A stretch of 64,000 nucleotides of DNA from Variovorax jilinensis (GTDB lineage: Bacteria; Pseudomonadota; Gammaproteobacteria; Burkholderiales; Burkholderiaceae_C): assembly GCF_030316885.1 (NCBI RefSeq), contig NZ_JASZYQ010000003.1, positions 62,001 to 126,000 of the forward strand, written 5' to 3'. A model generated the notes under the pieces. That model was not told the DNA's origin. It ran no database searches and worked only from the letters and a program-made list of their open reading frames with translations. The position numbers and the translations under genes were made by a program. This document shows, in pieces, positions 20,756 to 31,320 of this stretch. Every line of letters starts with the position of its first letter. Positions within the stretch are counted from its first letter, which is position 1.

Positions 20756-20931
20756 TGCTATACTCCTTGGGTTTCGCGCGGCGGCCATGAGGTCCGTCGC
20801 CAGCGAGACGCATCCGCAAACCAGCCCACTCAAGGTGTTGCAGGTTCCGCTTCGAGGCTCCATTCGGGAGTCGCTCGAAAAGGGCACGCAAAACGGGCTG
20901 GATTTTAGACCCAACCTTTGGAGTTATTCCT
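20756..20931 (+). promoter_or_regulatory. rpsB promoter and 5' leader
   Basis: TGCTATACT at 20756-20764 is an extended -10 with no good -35. About 160 bases of leader follow before rpsB. In other proteobacteria the rpsB leader is the binding site for S2-mediated repression of rpsB-tsf; the length here is compatible, but I did not identify the conserved fold. Frames inside the leader run into rpsB and look spurious. Confidence 0.55.
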
Positions 20932-21687
20932 ATGTCGACCACCATGCGCGAAATGCTGGAAGCCGGTGTCCATTTCGGACACCAGACCCGCTTCTGGAAC
21001 CCCAAGATGGCCCCGTTCATCTTCGGCCATCGCAACAAGATTCACATCATCAACCTGGAAAAGTCGCTTCCGATGTTCCAGGACGCGATGAAGTACGCCA
21101 AGCAGCTCACCGCCAACCGCGGCACCATCCTGATGGTCGGCACCAAGCGCCAGGCTCGCGAGATCGTCGCTGCCGAAGCGCGTCGCGCCGGCGTGCCCTT
21201 CGTCGACACCCGCTGGCTCGGCGGCATGCTGACCAACTTCAAGACCGTCAAGACCTCGATCAAGCGTCTGAAGGAAATGAAGGCCCAGCAGGAAGCCGGC
21301 CTCGACAGCCTGAGCAAGAAGGAGCAGCTCACGTTCTCGCGCGAGATCGCCAAGCTCGAAAAGGACATCGGCGGCATCCAGGACATGACCGCGCTGCCCG
21401 ACGCCATCTTCGTGATCGACGTGGGCTTCCACAAGATCGCCGTGGCCGAAGCCAAGAAGCTCGGCATTCCGCTGATCGGCGTGGTCGACTCCAACCACTC
21501 GCCTGAAGGCATCGACTACGTGATTCCCGGCAACGACGACTCGTCGAAGGCCGTCACGCTGTACGCCCGCGGCATCGCCGACGCGATCATCGAAGGCCGC
21601 TCGAGCGCCGTGAACGACGTCGTCAAGGCCGTCGCCGAAGGCAGCGGCGACGAGTTCGTCGAAGTCGAAGAAGGCGCTTCGGCCTGA
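20932..21687 (+). CDS. rpsB: 30S ribosomal protein S2
   Basis: A 251-residue S2, essential for late 30S assembly and S1 binding. Family landmarks: [23 protein letters not shown] at the N-terminus, [41 protein letters not shown], and the C-terminal [39 protein letters not shown] precedes the ATG. It is the first gene of the translation/envelope superoperon and is separated from tsf by a terminator-like hairpin. Confidence 0.99.
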   Translation: MSTTMREMLEAGVHFGHQTRFWNPKMAPFIFGHRNKIHIINLEKSLPMFQDAMKYAKQLTANRGTILMVGTKRQAREIVAAEARRAGVPFVDTRWLGGMLTNFKTVKTSIKRLKEMKAQQEAGLDSLSKKEQLTFSREIAKLEKDIGGIQDMTALPDAIFVIDVGFHKIAVAEAKKLGIPLIGVVDSNHSPEGIDYVIPGNDDSSKAVTLYARGIADAIIEGRSSAVNDVVKAVAEGSGDEFVEVEEGASA

Positions 21688-21710
21688 TTCGCGCTCGCAA
21701 GAGCCTGAAG

Positions 21711-21736
21711 AAGGGGCTTCGTTGCCCCTTTTTTTT
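21711..21736 (+). terminator. Terminator or attenuator between rpsB and tsf
   Basis: AAGGGGC (21711-21717), loop TTCGTT, GCCCCTT (21724-21730), then a run of T to 21736. It is 24 bases beyond the rpsB stop and 65 before tsf, so it probably reduces rather than abolishes read-through. Confidence 0.8.
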
Positions 21737-21801
21737 AATCTGATTTTCGCGGGCGTCCTCGACGGACGGCCGCCATTGACAAACCGAACGGAGAACACGA
21801 G

Positions 21802-22725
21802 ATGGCAACAATCACCGCAAGCATGGTCGGCGAACTGCGCGCAAAGACCGACGCCCCGATGATGGAATGCAAGAAGGCCCTGACCGAAGCCGAAGGCAAC
21901 ATGGACAAGGCCGAAGAGCTGCTGCGCATCAAGCTCGGAAACAAGGCCGGCAAGGCCTCGGGTCGCATCACCGCCGAAGGCGTGGTCACGGCATTCGTCG
22001 ACGGCGATGCCGGCGCGATGGTCGAGATCAACTGCGAGACCGACTTCGTCACCAAGAACGACAGCTTCCTGGCCCTGGCCAACGCCGCCGCGATGCTGGC
22101 CGCCAAGAACAATCCGGCCGACCTGGCCGCGCTCGGCGCGCTGCCCTACGAGCAGGACGGCTTCGGCCCCACGCTCGAGGACGTGCGCAAGGGCCTGATC
22201 GGCAAGATCGGCGAGAACATGAGCTTCCGCCGCTTCAAGCGCTTCGCGGGCAACGGCAAGCTGGCTTCCTACCTGCACGGCACGCGCATCGGCGTGATGG
22301 TCGAGTTCGAAGGCGACGACACCTCGGCCAAGGACGTCGCGATGCACATCGCCGCGATGAAGCCGGTCGCGATCTCCGCTGCCGACGTGCCCGCCGAGCT
22401 GATCGAGAAAGAACGTGCCGTTGCCAAGGGCAAGGCCGACGAAGACCGCAAGACGGCCGAAGCCGAAGGCAAGAAGCCGCAACCCGACGACATCGTCGCC
22501 AAGCGCATCGAGGGTGGCGTGCAGAAGTACCTCAAGGAGGTCTCGCTGCACAACCAGGCTTTCGTGAAGAACGACAAGCAGACCGTCGAGCAGATGCTCA
22601 AGGCCGCCAACACCTCGATCAAGGGCTTCACGCTCTACGTGGTCGGCGAAGGCATCGAGAAGAAGGTCGACGACTTCGCGGCCGAAGTGGCGGCGCAGGT
22701 TGCTGCCGCCAAGGCCGCAGCCTGA
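21802..22725 (+). CDS. tsf: Elongation factor Ts
   Basis: A 307-residue guanine-nucleotide exchange factor for EF-Tu. The N-terminal UBA-like helix bundle ([22 protein letters not shown]) and the exchange motif with [10 protein letters not shown] are characteristic. The protein runs through two coiled-coil subdomains to a typical [14 protein letters not shown]-terminus. GGAG lies before the ATG. It follows rpsB, as in nearly all proteobacteria. Confidence 0.99.
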   Translation: MATITASMVGELRAKTDAPMMECKKALTEAEGNMDKAEELLRIKLGNKAGKASGRITAEGVVTAFVDGDAGAMVEINCETDFVTKNDSFLALANAAAMLAAKNNPADLAALGALPYEQDGFGPTLEDVRKGLIGKIGENMSFRRFKRFAGNGKLASYLHGTRIGVMVEFEGDDTSAKDVAMHIAAMKPVAISAADVPAELIEKERAVAKGKADEDRKTAEAEGKKPQPDDIVAKRIEGGVQKYLKEVSLHNQAFVKNDKQTVEQMLKAANTSIKGFTLYVVGEGIEKKVDDFAAEVAAQVAAAKAAA

Positions 22726-22737
22726 GTCGGGCCGCAG

Positions 22738-22764
22738 GCGGCAGCGCCGGTGACGCGCTGCCGC
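22738..22764 (+). other. Hairpin between tsf and pyrH
   Basis: GCGGCAGCGC (22738-22747) and GCGCTGCCGC (22755-22764) form a perfect 10-base stem with a 7-base loop, followed only by TTCTTC. It may be a weak terminator or an mRNA-stabilising 3' end for rpsB-tsf transcripts. Confidence 0.5.
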
Positions 22765-22817
22765 TTCTTCACAGTCACGTCTTACACTCGCCCTCGCCAA
22801 CACCAAAGGAACCGCCC

Positions 22818-23540
22818 ATGTCAGAAGCCCGCCCAGCCCACAAGCGAATCTTGTTGAAGCTGTCGGGCGAGGCGCTGATGGGGGACGATGCCTTCGGCAT
22901 CAACCGCGCGACCATCGTGCGGATGGTCGGCGAGGTGGCCGAGGTGGTGAACATGGGCGTCGAGGTCGCGGTGGTCATCGGCGGCGGCAACATCTTCCGC
23001 GGTGTCGCGGGAGGCTCGGTCGGCATGGACCGCGCCACCGCCGACTACATGGGCATGCTGGCCACGGTGATGAACTCGCTGGCGCTGGCCGACGCCATGA
23101 ACAAGCAGGGGCTGATCGCGCGCGTGATGTCGGCCATCGCCATCGAGCAGGTGGTCGAGCCCTACGTGCGTCCCAAGGCCCTGCAGTATCTCGAGGAAGG
23201 CAAGGTCGTCGTCTTCGCCGCCGGCACGGGCAACCCCTTCTTCACCACCGATACGGCCGCCGCTCTGCGCGGCGCCGAGATCGGTGCCGAGCTGGTGCTC
23301 AAGGCCACCAAGGTCGACGGCGTCTACACTGCCGACCCCAAGAAGGACCCGAACGCCAAGCGCTACACCAACCTGAGCTTCGACGAAGCCATTGCCCAGA
23401 ATCTCGGCATCATGGACGCCACGGCCTTTGCGCTGTGCCGCGACCAGAACCTGCCCATCAAGGTGTTCTCGATCTTCAAGAACGGCGCCCTCAAGCGCGT
23501 CGTGATGGGCGAGGACGAAGGTACCCTCGTGCACGCTTGA
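22818..23540 (+). CDS. pyrH: Uridylate (UMP) kinase
   Basis: A 240-residue hexameric UMP kinase of the amino-acid-kinase fold, making UDP for pyrimidine nucleotide synthesis. Landmarks: [69 protein letters not shown] and [16 protein letters not shown]. The start is ATG 22818, after AAGGAAC; the open frame runs back through tsf, but those residues are unrelated. In E. coli, PyrH also represses carAB, which lies 13 kb downstream here. Confidence 0.99.
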   Translation: MSEARPAHKRILLKLSGEALMGDDAFGINRATIVRMVGEVAEVVNMGVEVAVVIGGGNIFRGVAGGSVGMDRATADYMGMLATVMNSLALADAMNKQGLIARVMSAIAIEQVVEPYVRPKALQYLEEGKVVVFAAGTGNPFFTTDTAAALRGAEIGAELVLKATKVDGVYTADPKKDPNAKRYTNLSFDEAIAQNLGIMDATAFALCRDQNLPIKVFSIFKNGALKRVVMGEDEGTLVHA

Positions 23541-23553
23541 GGAGAATGAATCC

Positions 23554-24114
23554 ATGACCATTGCAGAAATCCGCAGCGCGACCGACGCCAAGATGAACCA
23601 GTCGCTCGCCGCCTTCCAGAACAACCTCACGAAGATCCGAACCGGTCGCGCCAATCCGGCGCTGCTCGACTCGATCCACGTCGACTACTACGGCTCGCAG
23701 GTGCCGCTGTCGCAGGTCGCCAACGTCTCGCTGCTCGATTCGCGCACCATCAGCGTCCAGCCCTGGGAAAAGGGCATGGGCGCCAAGATCGAGAAGGCCA
23801 TCCGCGAAAGCGACCTGGGCCTGAACCCGGCCTCGATGGGCGACCTGATCCGCGTGCCGCTGCCCGCGATGAGCGAGGAGCGCCGCAAGGAGATGACCAA
23901 GCTCGTGCGCAACGAGGGCGAGTCGGCCAAGATCGCCACGCGCAATCTGCGCCGCGATGCCAACGACGCGATCAAGAAGCTGGTCAAGGACAAGCTGGCG
24001 TCGGAAGACGATCAGAAGCGTGCCGAGGCCGAGATCCAGAAGGTGACCGACCGTCACATCGGCGAGATCGATCGCCTGGTGGTGTCGAAGGAAGCCGAGA
24101 TCATGGCGGTCTGA
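23554..24114 (+). CDS. frr: Ribosome recycling factor
   Basis: A 186-residue RRF that, with EF-G, splits post-termination ribosomes. The family's sequence is conserved throughout: [50 protein letters not shown], and the helical C-terminal part with [14 protein letters not shown]. It starts 13 bases after pyrH. Confidence 0.99.
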   Translation: MTIAEIRSATDAKMNQSLAAFQNNLTKIRTGRANPALLDSIHVDYYGSQVPLSQVANVSLLDSRTISVQPWEKGMGAKIEKAIRESDLGLNPASMGDLIRVPLPAMSEERRKEMTKLVRNEGESAKIATRNLRRDANDAIKKLVKDKLASEDDQKRAEAEIQKVTDRHIGEIDRLVVSKEAEIMAV

Positions 24115-24116
24115 AG

Positions 24117-24854
24117 ATGGCCCACAGCGCCCCCGCGGTCCCGAACCACATCGCCATCGTGATGGACGGCAACGGCCGCTGGGCGACGCGACGCTTCCTG
24201 CCCCGCGTGGCGGGCCACAAGCAGGGCGTGGAATCGCTGCGCCGCTGCGTCAAGGCCTGCGCGGCGCGCAACGTCAAGGTACTGACCGTGTTCGCGTTCT
24301 CGTCCGAGAACTGGAACCGGCCGGTCGAAGAGGTCTCCGGCCTCATGGACATCATGGTCGGTGCGCTCGAGCGCGAGGTGCCTCGCCTCACCCAGGACGG
24401 CGTGCAGCTGCACTTCATCGGCGAGCGTGGCGGCCTGTCCGACAAGATGGCCGCCGGCCTTCGCAACTCGGAGGCGGCCACCGCCCACAACTCGCGCCTG
24501 GTGCTCAACGTCTGCTTCAACTACGGCGGCCGCTGGGACATCGCGCGCGCTGCTGCCGATCTGGCCGCGCGCGGCGAGGCCATCACCGAGGCCAGCCTCG
24601 ACCGCGCGATGGCGCTCGCCCACGTGCCGGACCCCGACCTGTTCATCCGCACCGGCGGCGAGCAGCGGCTGTCGAACTTCCTGCTCTGGCAGAGCGCCTA
24701 TTCCGAGCTCTTCTTCAGCGACCGCCTGTGGCCCGAATTCGACGAGGCGGCGCTGGACGAAGCCATCGCCGCCTTCCAGCGCCGCGAACGGCGCTTCGGC
24801 CAGACCTCCGCCCAGCTCGGCGCGGCCGGCCTGCGCGATCCGCAGGCGGCCTGA
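24117..24854 (+). CDS. uppS: Undecaprenyl diphosphate synthase
   Basis: A 245-residue cis-prenyltransferase that condenses isopentenyl units on farnesyl diphosphate to give the C55 lipid carrier for peptidoglycan and O-antigen. Catalytic D17 lies in IVMDGNGRWA (14-23). Other landmarks are HKQGVESLRR, TVFAFSSENWNRP, CFNYGGRWDI and DLFIRTGGEQRLSNFLLWQSAYSELFF. It begins two bases after the frr stop, so translation is probably coupled. Confidence 0.98.
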   Translation: MAHSAPAVPNHIAIVMDGNGRWATRRFLPRVAGHKQGVESLRRCVKACAARNVKVLTVFAFSSENWNRPVEEVSGLMDIMVGALEREVPRLTQDGVQLHFIGERGGLSDKMAAGLRNSEAATAHNSRLVLNVCFNYGGRWDIARAAADLAARGEAITEASLDRAMALAHVPDPDLFIRTGGEQRLSNFLLWQSAYSELFFSDRLWPEFDEAALDEAIAAFQRRERRFGQTSAQLGAAGLRDPQAA

Positions 24855-24858
24855 ACGC

Positions 24859-25704
24859 ATGCTCAAGCAACGCATCCTGACCGCGATCGTCCTGCTGGCG
24901 ATCCTGCTGCCCGCGCTCTTCTATCCGTCGTACGTTCCCTTCGCCTGCGTGATGCTGGCGCTGATCGGCGCAGCGGCCTGGGAATGGGGCCGGCTCAACG
25001 GCTACGGCCCGGCGGTGTCGCTGTTCCTCGGCGCCGAGATGGTGCTGCTGTGCGCGCTTTCCTGGTGGCTGGGCCTGCTGCAGGCTTCGCTGCTCGGCGT
25101 GTGGATCGTCGCCAGTGCGGCCTGGGTACTGGGCGGTGCGGCGCTGCTGCGCGTGGCGGTGCCCGGCTGGCCGCGCATTCCCAAGGGGCTGCGGCTGGTG
25201 GGCGGACTGCTCGCATTGTGGGTGGCCTGGCTGGCGGCAGTGCAGGCCCGCATCGTGGGCATCAACTTCCTGCTCTCGATCCTGGTGCTGGTCTGGGTGG
25301 CCGACGTCTTCGCCTATTTCACCGGCCGCGCCTTCGGCCTCAAGTTCACGCGCGGCAAGCTCGCGCCCTCGATCAGTCCCGGCAAGAGCTGGGAAGGCGT
25401 CTGGGGCGGCATGGCGGGCGTGCTGGTGCTGGCACTGGCCTGGGTCTGGGCCGATTCGGCGACGCAGGCTTCGGTGGCGAGTCTCTACACGCGGCTTGCC
25501 GACCGCAGCTGGTGGCTGCTGCTGATCGCCGTGGTGTTCCTGGCTGCGATGAGCGTGGTCGGCGACCTGGTCGAATCGCTGATCAAGCGCAGCGCCGGCG
25601 CCAAGGACAGCAGTGCCCTGCTGCCGGGCCACGGCGGCGTGCTCGACCGCATCGACGCGTTGCTGCCGACGCTGCCGATCGCCCTGATGCTGGCCTCGCT
25701 ATGA
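24859..25704 (+). CDS. cdsA: Phosphatidate cytidylyltransferase
   Basis: A 281-residue polytopic inner-membrane enzyme that makes CDP-diacylglycerol from phosphatidate and CTP. Several hydrophobic segments are visible (for example [16 protein letters not shown] and [17 protein letters not shown]). The C-terminal CDS signature [27 protein letters not shown] is intact. The ATG at 24859 directly follows uppS; the frame continues upstream as an overlap of uppS without family residues. The last codons overlap the dxr start by 4 bases. Confidence 0.97.
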   Translation: MLKQRILTAIVLLAILLPALFYPSYVPFACVMLALIGAAAWEWGRLNGYGPAVSLFLGAEMVLLCALSWWLGLLQASLLGVWIVASAAWVLGGAALLRVAVPGWPRIPKGLRLVGGLLALWVAWLAAVQARIVGINFLLSILVLVWVADVFAYFTGRAFGLKFTRGKLAPSISPGKSWEGVWGGMAGVLVLALAWVWADSATQASVASLYTRLADRSWWLLLIAVVFLAAMSVVGDLVESLIKRSAGAKDSSALLPGHGGVLDRIDALLPTLPIALMLASL

Positions 25705-26888
25705 ACCCGATCCGCCAACGAATCACGGTGCTCGGATCGACCGGCTCCGTCGGCGCCAGCACGCTCGACGTGATCGCGCGCCATCCCGAGCGCTTCGAGG
25801 TCTTCGCGCTGTCGGCCGCCACCAAGGTCGACGAGATGCTGGCCCAGTGCGCGCAGTTCAAGCCGCGTTTCGCGGTCATGGCGAGTGAGCCGCATGCGGC
25901 CCTGCTGGCTGCCAGGCTCGAGCAGAACGGCCTCGCGACCCGCGTGCTGGCCGGTCCCGCCGCGATCGAGGAGATCGCCTCGCACGAGCAGACCGACGCC
26001 GTGATGGCCGCCATCGTCGGCGCCGCCGGGCTCGCGCCCTGCCTCGCGGCGGCGCGCACCGGCAAGCGGCTGCTTCTGGCCAACAAGGAGGCGCTGGTGG
26101 TGGGCGGCGAGCTCTTCATGCGCACCGTGGCCGAGGGCGGCGCCACGCTGCTGCCGATCGACAGCGAGCATTCGGCGATCTTCCAGTGCCTGCCCGAAGA
26201 CCGCGCTACCTGGGCCGAACGGGTCGACCACGTGCTGCTGACCGCTTCGGGCGGACCGTTCCGCACGCGCGCGCCCGGCACGCTGGCCGACATCACGCCG
26301 GCCCAGGCCTGCGCCCATCCCAATTTCTCGATGGGCCGCAAGATCTCGGTCGACTCGGCCACCATGATGAACAAGGCGCTCGAGGTGATCGAGGCGCGCT
26401 GGCTGTTCGATCTGACGCCCGAGCAGGTCAAGGTGGTCATCCACCCGCAGCAGATCATCCATTCGATGGTGCAGTTCCAGGATTCGTCCGTCATCGCGCA
26501 ACTCGGCACACCCGACATGCGGGTGCCGATCGCCTGCGGGCTGGCCTGGCCCGAGCGCATCGCGAGCGGGGCCGGCCGGCTCGACTTCTCGGCGCTGGCC
26601 GCGCTCACCTTCGAGGCGGCCGATGCCGAGCGCTTCCCCGGCCTGCACCTGGCGTGGCAGGCCTTGCGCGCGGCGCCCGGCACCACGGCCGTCCTCAATG
26701 CCGCCAACGAGATCGCGGTGGAAGCCTTCCTCGAGGGGCGCCTCCGCTTCGACCGCATTCATGCGGTCAATCTTGAAACTTTGGAGTCGATCCGACCCTC
26801 CAAGCCCTCGTCGCTGGCCGACCTGCTCGAACTGGACGCCGGCGCGCGTGCCGCGGCCCGTGCCGCGGCGCTTCGTTTCGCGACCTGA
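25701..26888 (+). CDS. dxr: 1-deoxy-D-xylulose 5-phosphate reductoisomerase
   Basis: A 395-residue NADPH enzyme that commits 1-deoxyxylulose 5-phosphate to methylerythritol phosphate in isoprenoid synthesis. The N-terminal [18 protein letters not shown] binds NADPH. The metal and substrate region shows [20 protein letters not shown] and [27 protein letters not shown]. The start is ATG 25701 in an ATGA overlap with the cdsA stop. It supplies the same isoprenoid flux used by uppS. Confidence 0.98.
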   Translation: MNPIRQRITVLGSTGSVGASTLDVIARHPERFEVFALSAATKVDEMLAQCAQFKPRFAVMASEPHAALLAARLEQNGLATRVLAGPAAIEEIASHEQTDAVMAAIVGAAGLAPCLAAARTGKRLLLANKEALVVGGELFMRTVAEGGATLLPIDSEHSAIFQCLPEDRATWAERVDHVLLTASGGPFRTRAPGTLADITPAQACAHPNFSMGRKISVDSATMMNKALEVIEARWLFDLTPEQVKVVIHPQQIIHSMVQFQDSSVIAQLGTPDMRVPIACGLAWPERIASGAGRLDFSALAALTFEAADAERFPGLHLAWQALRAAPGTTAVLNAANEIAVEAFLEGRLRFDRIHAVNLETLESIRPSKPSSLADLLELDAGARAAARAAALRFAT

Positions 26889-26911
26889 ACCTTCCAACTC
26901 CGGGGATCCCG

Positions 26912-28282
26912 ATGCTCACAGTCGTTGCCTTCATCGTCGCGCTCGGCCTGCTGATCGCGGTGCACGAGTACGGCCACTACCGGGTGGCCGTCGCCTGCGG
27001 CGTCAAGGTGATCCGCTTCTCCATCGGCTTCGGCAAGACGCTCTATCGCTGGAGTCCCAAGCGCCAGCATCCGGGCCAGAACACCGAGTTCGTGATCGCC
27101 GCCTTTCCGCTCGGCGGCTACGTGAAGATGCTCGACGAGCGTGAGGCCCCGGTCCCCGCCGAGGAACGCCATCGCGCCTTCAACACCCAGCCGTTGCGCT
27201 CGCGCGCCGCGATCGTGGCCGCGGGCCCGATCGCCAACCTGCTGCTGGCGGTGCTGCTCTACACCCTGGTCAACTGGATCGGCGTGCAGGAGCCCGCCGC
27301 GACGCTGGCGCGTCCGGTGGCGGCCTCGCTGGCCGAGCGCGCGGGGCTGCAGGGCGGCGAACATGTCACGCGGGCCGGCTTCGACGGCCAGCTCGAACCG
27401 GTGCAGTCCTTCGAGGACCTGCGTTGGCGGATGACCCGCGGCGCGCTCGACGGCCGCGACCTCACGCTGGAGATCGCGGGCGAGGGCGCAAGGCCGACGC
27501 GCGAACTGATCCTGCCGCTCAGCCGCATCGAGGCCAAGGACGCCGACGCGCAGCTGTTCCGGAAGATCGGCGTGATGACGCCGATGACACGGCCCGAGAT
27601 CGGCGAGGTCATGGCGGGCAGCGCGGCCGAGCGCGCGGGCCTGCGCAACGGCGATCTGGTGCGCGCGGTCGGCCCCACCGCCATCGTCGACGGCCAGCAG
27701 TTGCGCGAGGTCATCCGGGCGTCGGTCGATGGAACGCAGCCGCGCACCCAGTCCTGGCAGATCGAGCGTGCCGGGCAGCCAGTGACCATCGAGGTCACGC
27801 CCGAGGTGCGCGAGGAGGGTGCTGCCCGCATCGGGCGCATCGGCGCGTATGTCGGCGCGCCGCCCCAGATGGTGCTCGTGCGCCAGGGTGTCTTCGACGG
27901 CATCTGGCACGGCGTGGTCCGGACCTGGGAGGTCTCGGCCCTGACCGTGCGAATGATGGGCAAGATGGTGATCGGCGAAGCCTCGCTCAAGAACCTCAGC
28001 GGCCCGCTCACGATCGCCGACTATGCCGGCAAGTCGGCCAGCCTCGGCCTGACCCAGTACATGGTGTTCCTGGCGCTCATCAGCGTGAGTCTCGGGGTGC
28101 TCAACCTGATGCCGCTGCCGGTCCTCGATGGGGGGCACCTGATGTATTATCTTTGGGAGGGCCTGACCGGCAAGAGCGTCTCCGACGCCTGGATGGAACG
28201 GTTTCAGCGCGGCGGCGTCGCGCTGCTCCTGGTCATGATGTCCATCGCGCTCTTCAACGACGTCACGCGGCTCTTTGGTTAA
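26912..28282 (+). CDS. rseP: RIP zinc metalloprotease RseP
   Basis: A 456-residue site-2 protease of the inner membrane that cleaves the anti-sigma factor RseA and remnant signal peptides. The zinc motif H18-E19-x-x-H22 lies in the first transmembrane helix (LLIAVHEYGHYRV), two periplasmic PDZ domains lie in the middle, and the second motif NLMPLPVLDGGHL sits near the C-terminus. Its place before bamA and skp is the usual one and links envelope-stress signalling to outer-membrane assembly. Confidence 0.98.
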   Translation: MLTVVAFIVALGLLIAVHEYGHYRVAVACGVKVIRFSIGFGKTLYRWSPKRQHPGQNTEFVIAAFPLGGYVKMLDEREAPVPAEERHRAFNTQPLRSRAAIVAAGPIANLLLAVLLYTLVNWIGVQEPAATLARPVAASLAERAGLQGGEHVTRAGFDGQLEPVQSFEDLRWRMTRGALDGRDLTLEIAGEGARPTRELILPLSRIEAKDADAQLFRKIGVMTPMTRPEIGEVMAGSAAERAGLRNGDLVRAVGPTAIVDGQQLREVIRASVDGTQPRTQSWQIERAGQPVTIEVTPEVREEGAARIGRIGAYVGAPPQMVLVRQGVFDGIWHGVVRTWEVSALTVRMMGKMVIGEASLKNLSGPLTIADYAGKSASLGLTQYMVFLALISVSLGVLNLMPLPVLDGGHLMYYLWEGLTGKSVSDAWMERFQRGGVALLLVMMSIALFNDVTRLFG

Positions 28283-28322
28283 CTTTTCTGCCAGCCCCTT
28301 CCGGTCCTGGCCCATTTCACAG

Positions 28323-30740
28323 ATGAACACAACATTCAGTCGCTTTCGCCTGCGTAGCGTTGCCGCGGTGGTGGCCAGCGCGTTGGCGGCCACGGCAGCC
28401 TGGGCGGTCGAGCCCTTCACCGTTCGCGACATCCGGGTCGAAGGCCTGCAACGCGTCGAGCCGGGCACGATCTTCGCGTCGATCCCGCTGCGTGTCGGCG
28501 AGACCTACACCGACGAGCGTGGCTCGGCGGCGATCCGGGCGCTGTTCGATCTGGGCCTGTTCAAGGACGTTCGCATCGACGTCAACGGCAATGTGCTGGT
28601 GGTGATCGTCGAGGAACGTCCGACCATCGCCGACGTCGACTTCGTCGGCACCAAGGAATTCGACAAGGCCAACCTGCAGAAGGCGCTGCGCGAAGTCGGC
28701 CTGGCCGATGGCCGGCCCTACGACAAGGCCCTGACCGACCGCGCCGAGCAGGAGCTCAAGCGCCAGTACGTGAGCCGCAGCCTCTACAACGCGCAGGTCG
28801 TGACCACGGTCACGCCGATCGAGCGCAACCGCGTCAACCTGACCTTCACCGTGACCGAAGGCGAGCCCGCGCGCATCCGTGAAGTGCACATCGCCGGCAA
28901 CAAGGATTTCAGCGAATCGACCCTGCTGAGCCTGTTCGACCAGGACTCGGGCGGCTGGCTCAGCTGGTACACCAAGTCCAACCAGTACTCGCGCGCCAAG
29001 CTCAACGCCGACCTCGAGACGCTGCGCTCCTACTACCTCACGCGTGGCTACCTCGAGTTCCGCATCGACTCGACGCAGGTCGCGATCTCGCCCGACCGTC
29101 AGGACCTGACGGTGACGGTCAATATCTCGGAAGGCGACAAGTTCGTCGTCTCCGGGGTGAAGCTCAACGGCAACTACCTGGGTCGCGAAGAAGAATTCAA
29201 GACCCTCGTGACGATCAAGCCCGGCGAGCCCTACAACGCCGAGCAGGTGACGCAGACCACCAAGGCCTTCTCCGACTACTTCGGCTCCTTCGGCTACGCC
29301 TTCGCGCGCGTGCAGGCGACGCCCGAGATCGACCGCACCACCAACCGCGTCGCGCTCACGATCAATGCCGAGCCCGAGCGCCGTGTCTACGTGCGCCGCG
29401 TCATCGTCGGCGGCAACAACCGCACGCGCGACGAAGTGATCCGGCGCGAGTTCCGCCAGTACGAGGCCTCCTGGTACGACGGCGACAAGATCAAGCTCTC
29501 GCGCGACCGCGTCGACCGCCTGGGCTTCTTCACCGAAGTCACGGTCGACACTCAGGAAGTGACCGGCACGCCCGACCAGGTCGACGTGGTCATCAACGTC
29601 ACCGAGAAGCCGACGGGTTCTTTGCAGCTGGGTGCCGGCTTCTCGAGCGCCGAGAAGGTGAGCCTGACCTTCGGGATCTCGCAGGAGAACGTCTTCGGCT
29701 CCGGCAACTACCTGGGCGTGCAGATCAACACCAGCAAGTACAACCGCACGCTGTCCCTGGTCACCACCGATCCCTACTTCACGAAGGAAGGGATCTCGCG
29801 CAGCTTCAGCCTCTACACGACGACGACGCAGCCCTACTACAGCAGCATCAACGGCGACTACAAGCTCACCAACGAAGGTGCCAACATCCGCTTCGGCGTG
29901 CCGTTCAGCGAACGCGACACGGTGTTCTTCGGTGCCGGCCTCGAGCGCTACCGCTTCGATCCGGGCACCGCGGTCTACGGCCTGGTGCCGAACTCCTACC
30001 TCGGCTACTTCGGTTGCGTCACCGGGCCGTCGGGCATCTTCTTCACCTGCGCCAAGGATTCGGTCTGGGGCATTCCCATGACCATCGGCTGGGCCCGCGA
30101 CGACCGCGACAGCGCGCTGGTCCCGACCACTGGCGTGCTGCAGCGCGCCAACCTCGAGGTCGGCGTCGGCGGGGACATGAAGTACTACAAGACCAGCTAC
30201 CAGTACCAGCAGTACTTCGCGCTGAACAAGCAGTACACCTTTGCGATCAACGGCGAACTCGGCTATGCCAAGGCCTACGGCGGCGACGTCTACCCGATCT
30301 TCAAGAACTTCTACGCCGGCGGCCTGGGCTCGATCCGCGGCTTCGAGCAGAACTCGCTCGGCCCGCAGGACATCCCGCTGATCGGCCAGACCCAAGGCGC
30401 GGCCATCGGCGGCACCAAGCGCGCGATCTTCAACGCCGAACTGAGCACGCCGTTCCCCGGCGCAGGCAACGACCGCACGCTGCGGCTCTACACCTTCTTC
30501 GACGTCGGCAACGTGTTCGGCGACCGCACCGCCTGGTCGACGCAGGCCCAATGGGATGCCATCAACAAGGTGCGCGCCTCGATCGGCATCGGCATCAGCT
30601 GGATCTCGCCGCTGGGCCCGCTGCGGATCGCCTATGCCTTCCCCGTGGTGTACCAGAAGGAAGACCTCACCAATCCGCTGGCGCCGATCCCGGAGGATAG
30701 AATCCAACGCCTGCAATTCCAGATCGGAACCACCTTCTAA
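28323..30740 (+). CDS. bamA: Outer-membrane assembly factor BamA
   Basis: An 805-residue Omp85 protein, the core of the BAM machinery. A signal peptide ends near residue 28 (AAWA-VEPF). Five POTRA domains follow (the first is FTVRDIRVEGLQRVEPGTIF), then a 16-strand barrel with the VRGF-type lid motif in GSIRGFEQNSLGP, ending in F as the barrel signal requires (QIGTTF). ATG 28323 gives the signal peptide; an upstream in-frame TTG at 28275 overlaps rseP and adds unrelated residues. Confidence 0.98.
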   Translation: MNTTFSRFRLRSVAAVVASALAATAAWAVEPFTVRDIRVEGLQRVEPGTIFASIPLRVGETYTDERGSAAIRALFDLGLFKDVRIDVNGNVLVVIVEERPTIADVDFVGTKEFDKANLQKALREVGLADGRPYDKALTDRAEQELKRQYVSRSLYNAQVVTTVTPIERNRVNLTFTVTEGEPARIREVHIAGNKDFSESTLLSLFDQDSGGWLSWYTKSNQYSRAKLNADLETLRSYYLTRGYLEFRIDSTQVAISPDRQDLTVTVNISEGDKFVVSGVKLNGNYLGREEEFKTLVTIKPGEPYNAEQVTQTTKAFSDYFGSFGYAFARVQATPEIDRTTNRVALTINAEPERRVYVRRVIVGGNNRTRDEVIRREFRQYEASWYDGDKIKLSRDRVDRLGFFTEVTVDTQEVTGTPDQVDVVINVTEKPTGSLQLGAGFSSAEKVSLTFGISQENVFGSGNYLGVQINTSKYNRTLSLVTTDPYFTKEGISRSFSLYTTTTQPYYSSINGDYKLTNEGANIRFGVPFSERDTVFFGAGLERYRFDPGTAVYGLVPNSYLGYFGCVTGPSGIFFTCAKDSVWGIPMTIGWARDDRDSALVPTTGVLQRANLEVGVGGDMKYYKTSYQYQQYFALNKQYTFAINGELGYAKAYGGDVYPIFKNFYAGGLGSIRGFEQNSLGPQDIPLIGQTQGAAIGGTKRAIFNAELSTPFPGAGNDRTLRLYTFFDVGNVFGDRTAWSTQAQWDAINKVRASIGIGISWISPLGPLRIAYAFPVVYQKEDLTNPLAPIPEDRIQRLQFQIGTTF

Positions 30741-31306
30741 TGACTCCTTTGCTTCGCGCTGCCGGTGCGCTGCTCGTTCCCCTGGTCATGGCTGCGGGCA
30801 TGCCCGTCCATGCGCAGGAAACGTTCCGCATCGGTTTCGTCAATCCGGACCGGGTGCTGCGCGAAGCGCAACCGGCGAAAGCCGCCCAGGCCAAGCTGGA
30901 GGCCGAGTTCCTCAAGCGCGAAAAGGATTTGACGACGCAGGGCACGGCGCTGAAGGCGGCCTCCGAGCAGTTCGAGCGCGAGGCTGCGACCCTGTCGGAG
31001 TCCCAGCGCGTGACGCGCCAGCGCGCCCTGGTCGACCAGGACCGCGACTTCCAGCGTCGCCGGCGTGAATTCCAGGAAGACCTGAACGCGCGCAAGAACG
31101 AAGAACTGCAGCAGGTCTACGAGCGTGCCAACCGCGTGGTCAAGCAGGTCGCCGAGGCCGAGAAGTACGACGCCATCCTGCAGGAAGCGATCTACATCAA
31201 TCCGAAGCACGACATCACCGAGAAGGTGATCAAGGCTCTCAACGCGTCGGTCAACGGGTCGGCCCCCTCGGGCTCCTCGGCCGCTTCCCCGGCGGGCGGC
31301 AAGTAG
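30740..31306 (+). CDS. skp: Periplasmic chaperone OmpH/Skp
   Basis: A 188-residue periplasmic holdase that keeps outer-membrane proteins unfolded on the way to BamA. The signal peptide ends at VHAQE near residue 28. The mature chain begins [15 protein letters not shown] and then forms a long charged helix (residues about 50-140), matching the tentacle arms of trimeric Skp. A short serine/alanine tail ends the protein. Its ATG overlaps the bamA stop codon by one base (TAATG). Confidence 0.94.
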   Translation: MTPLLRAAGALLVPLVMAAGMPVHAQETFRIGFVNPDRVLREAQPAKAAQAKLEAEFLKREKDLTTQGTALKAASEQFEREAATLSESQRVTRQRALVDQDRDFQRRRREFQEDLNARKNEELQQVYERANRVVKQVAEAEKYDAILQEAIYINPKHDITEKVIKALNASVNGSAPSGSSAASPAGGK

Positions 31307-31320
31307 CGCCGCGACACCGC

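Noticed and set aside
20788..20931. Possible leader peptide upstream of rpsB
   Set aside because: The frame has no ribosome site, does not stop before rpsB and continues out of frame inside it; more likely untranslated leader.
28317..30716. 799-codon open frame antisense to bamA
   Set aside because: Same GC-driven artefact; residues are those expected from reverse-complemented barrel codons.
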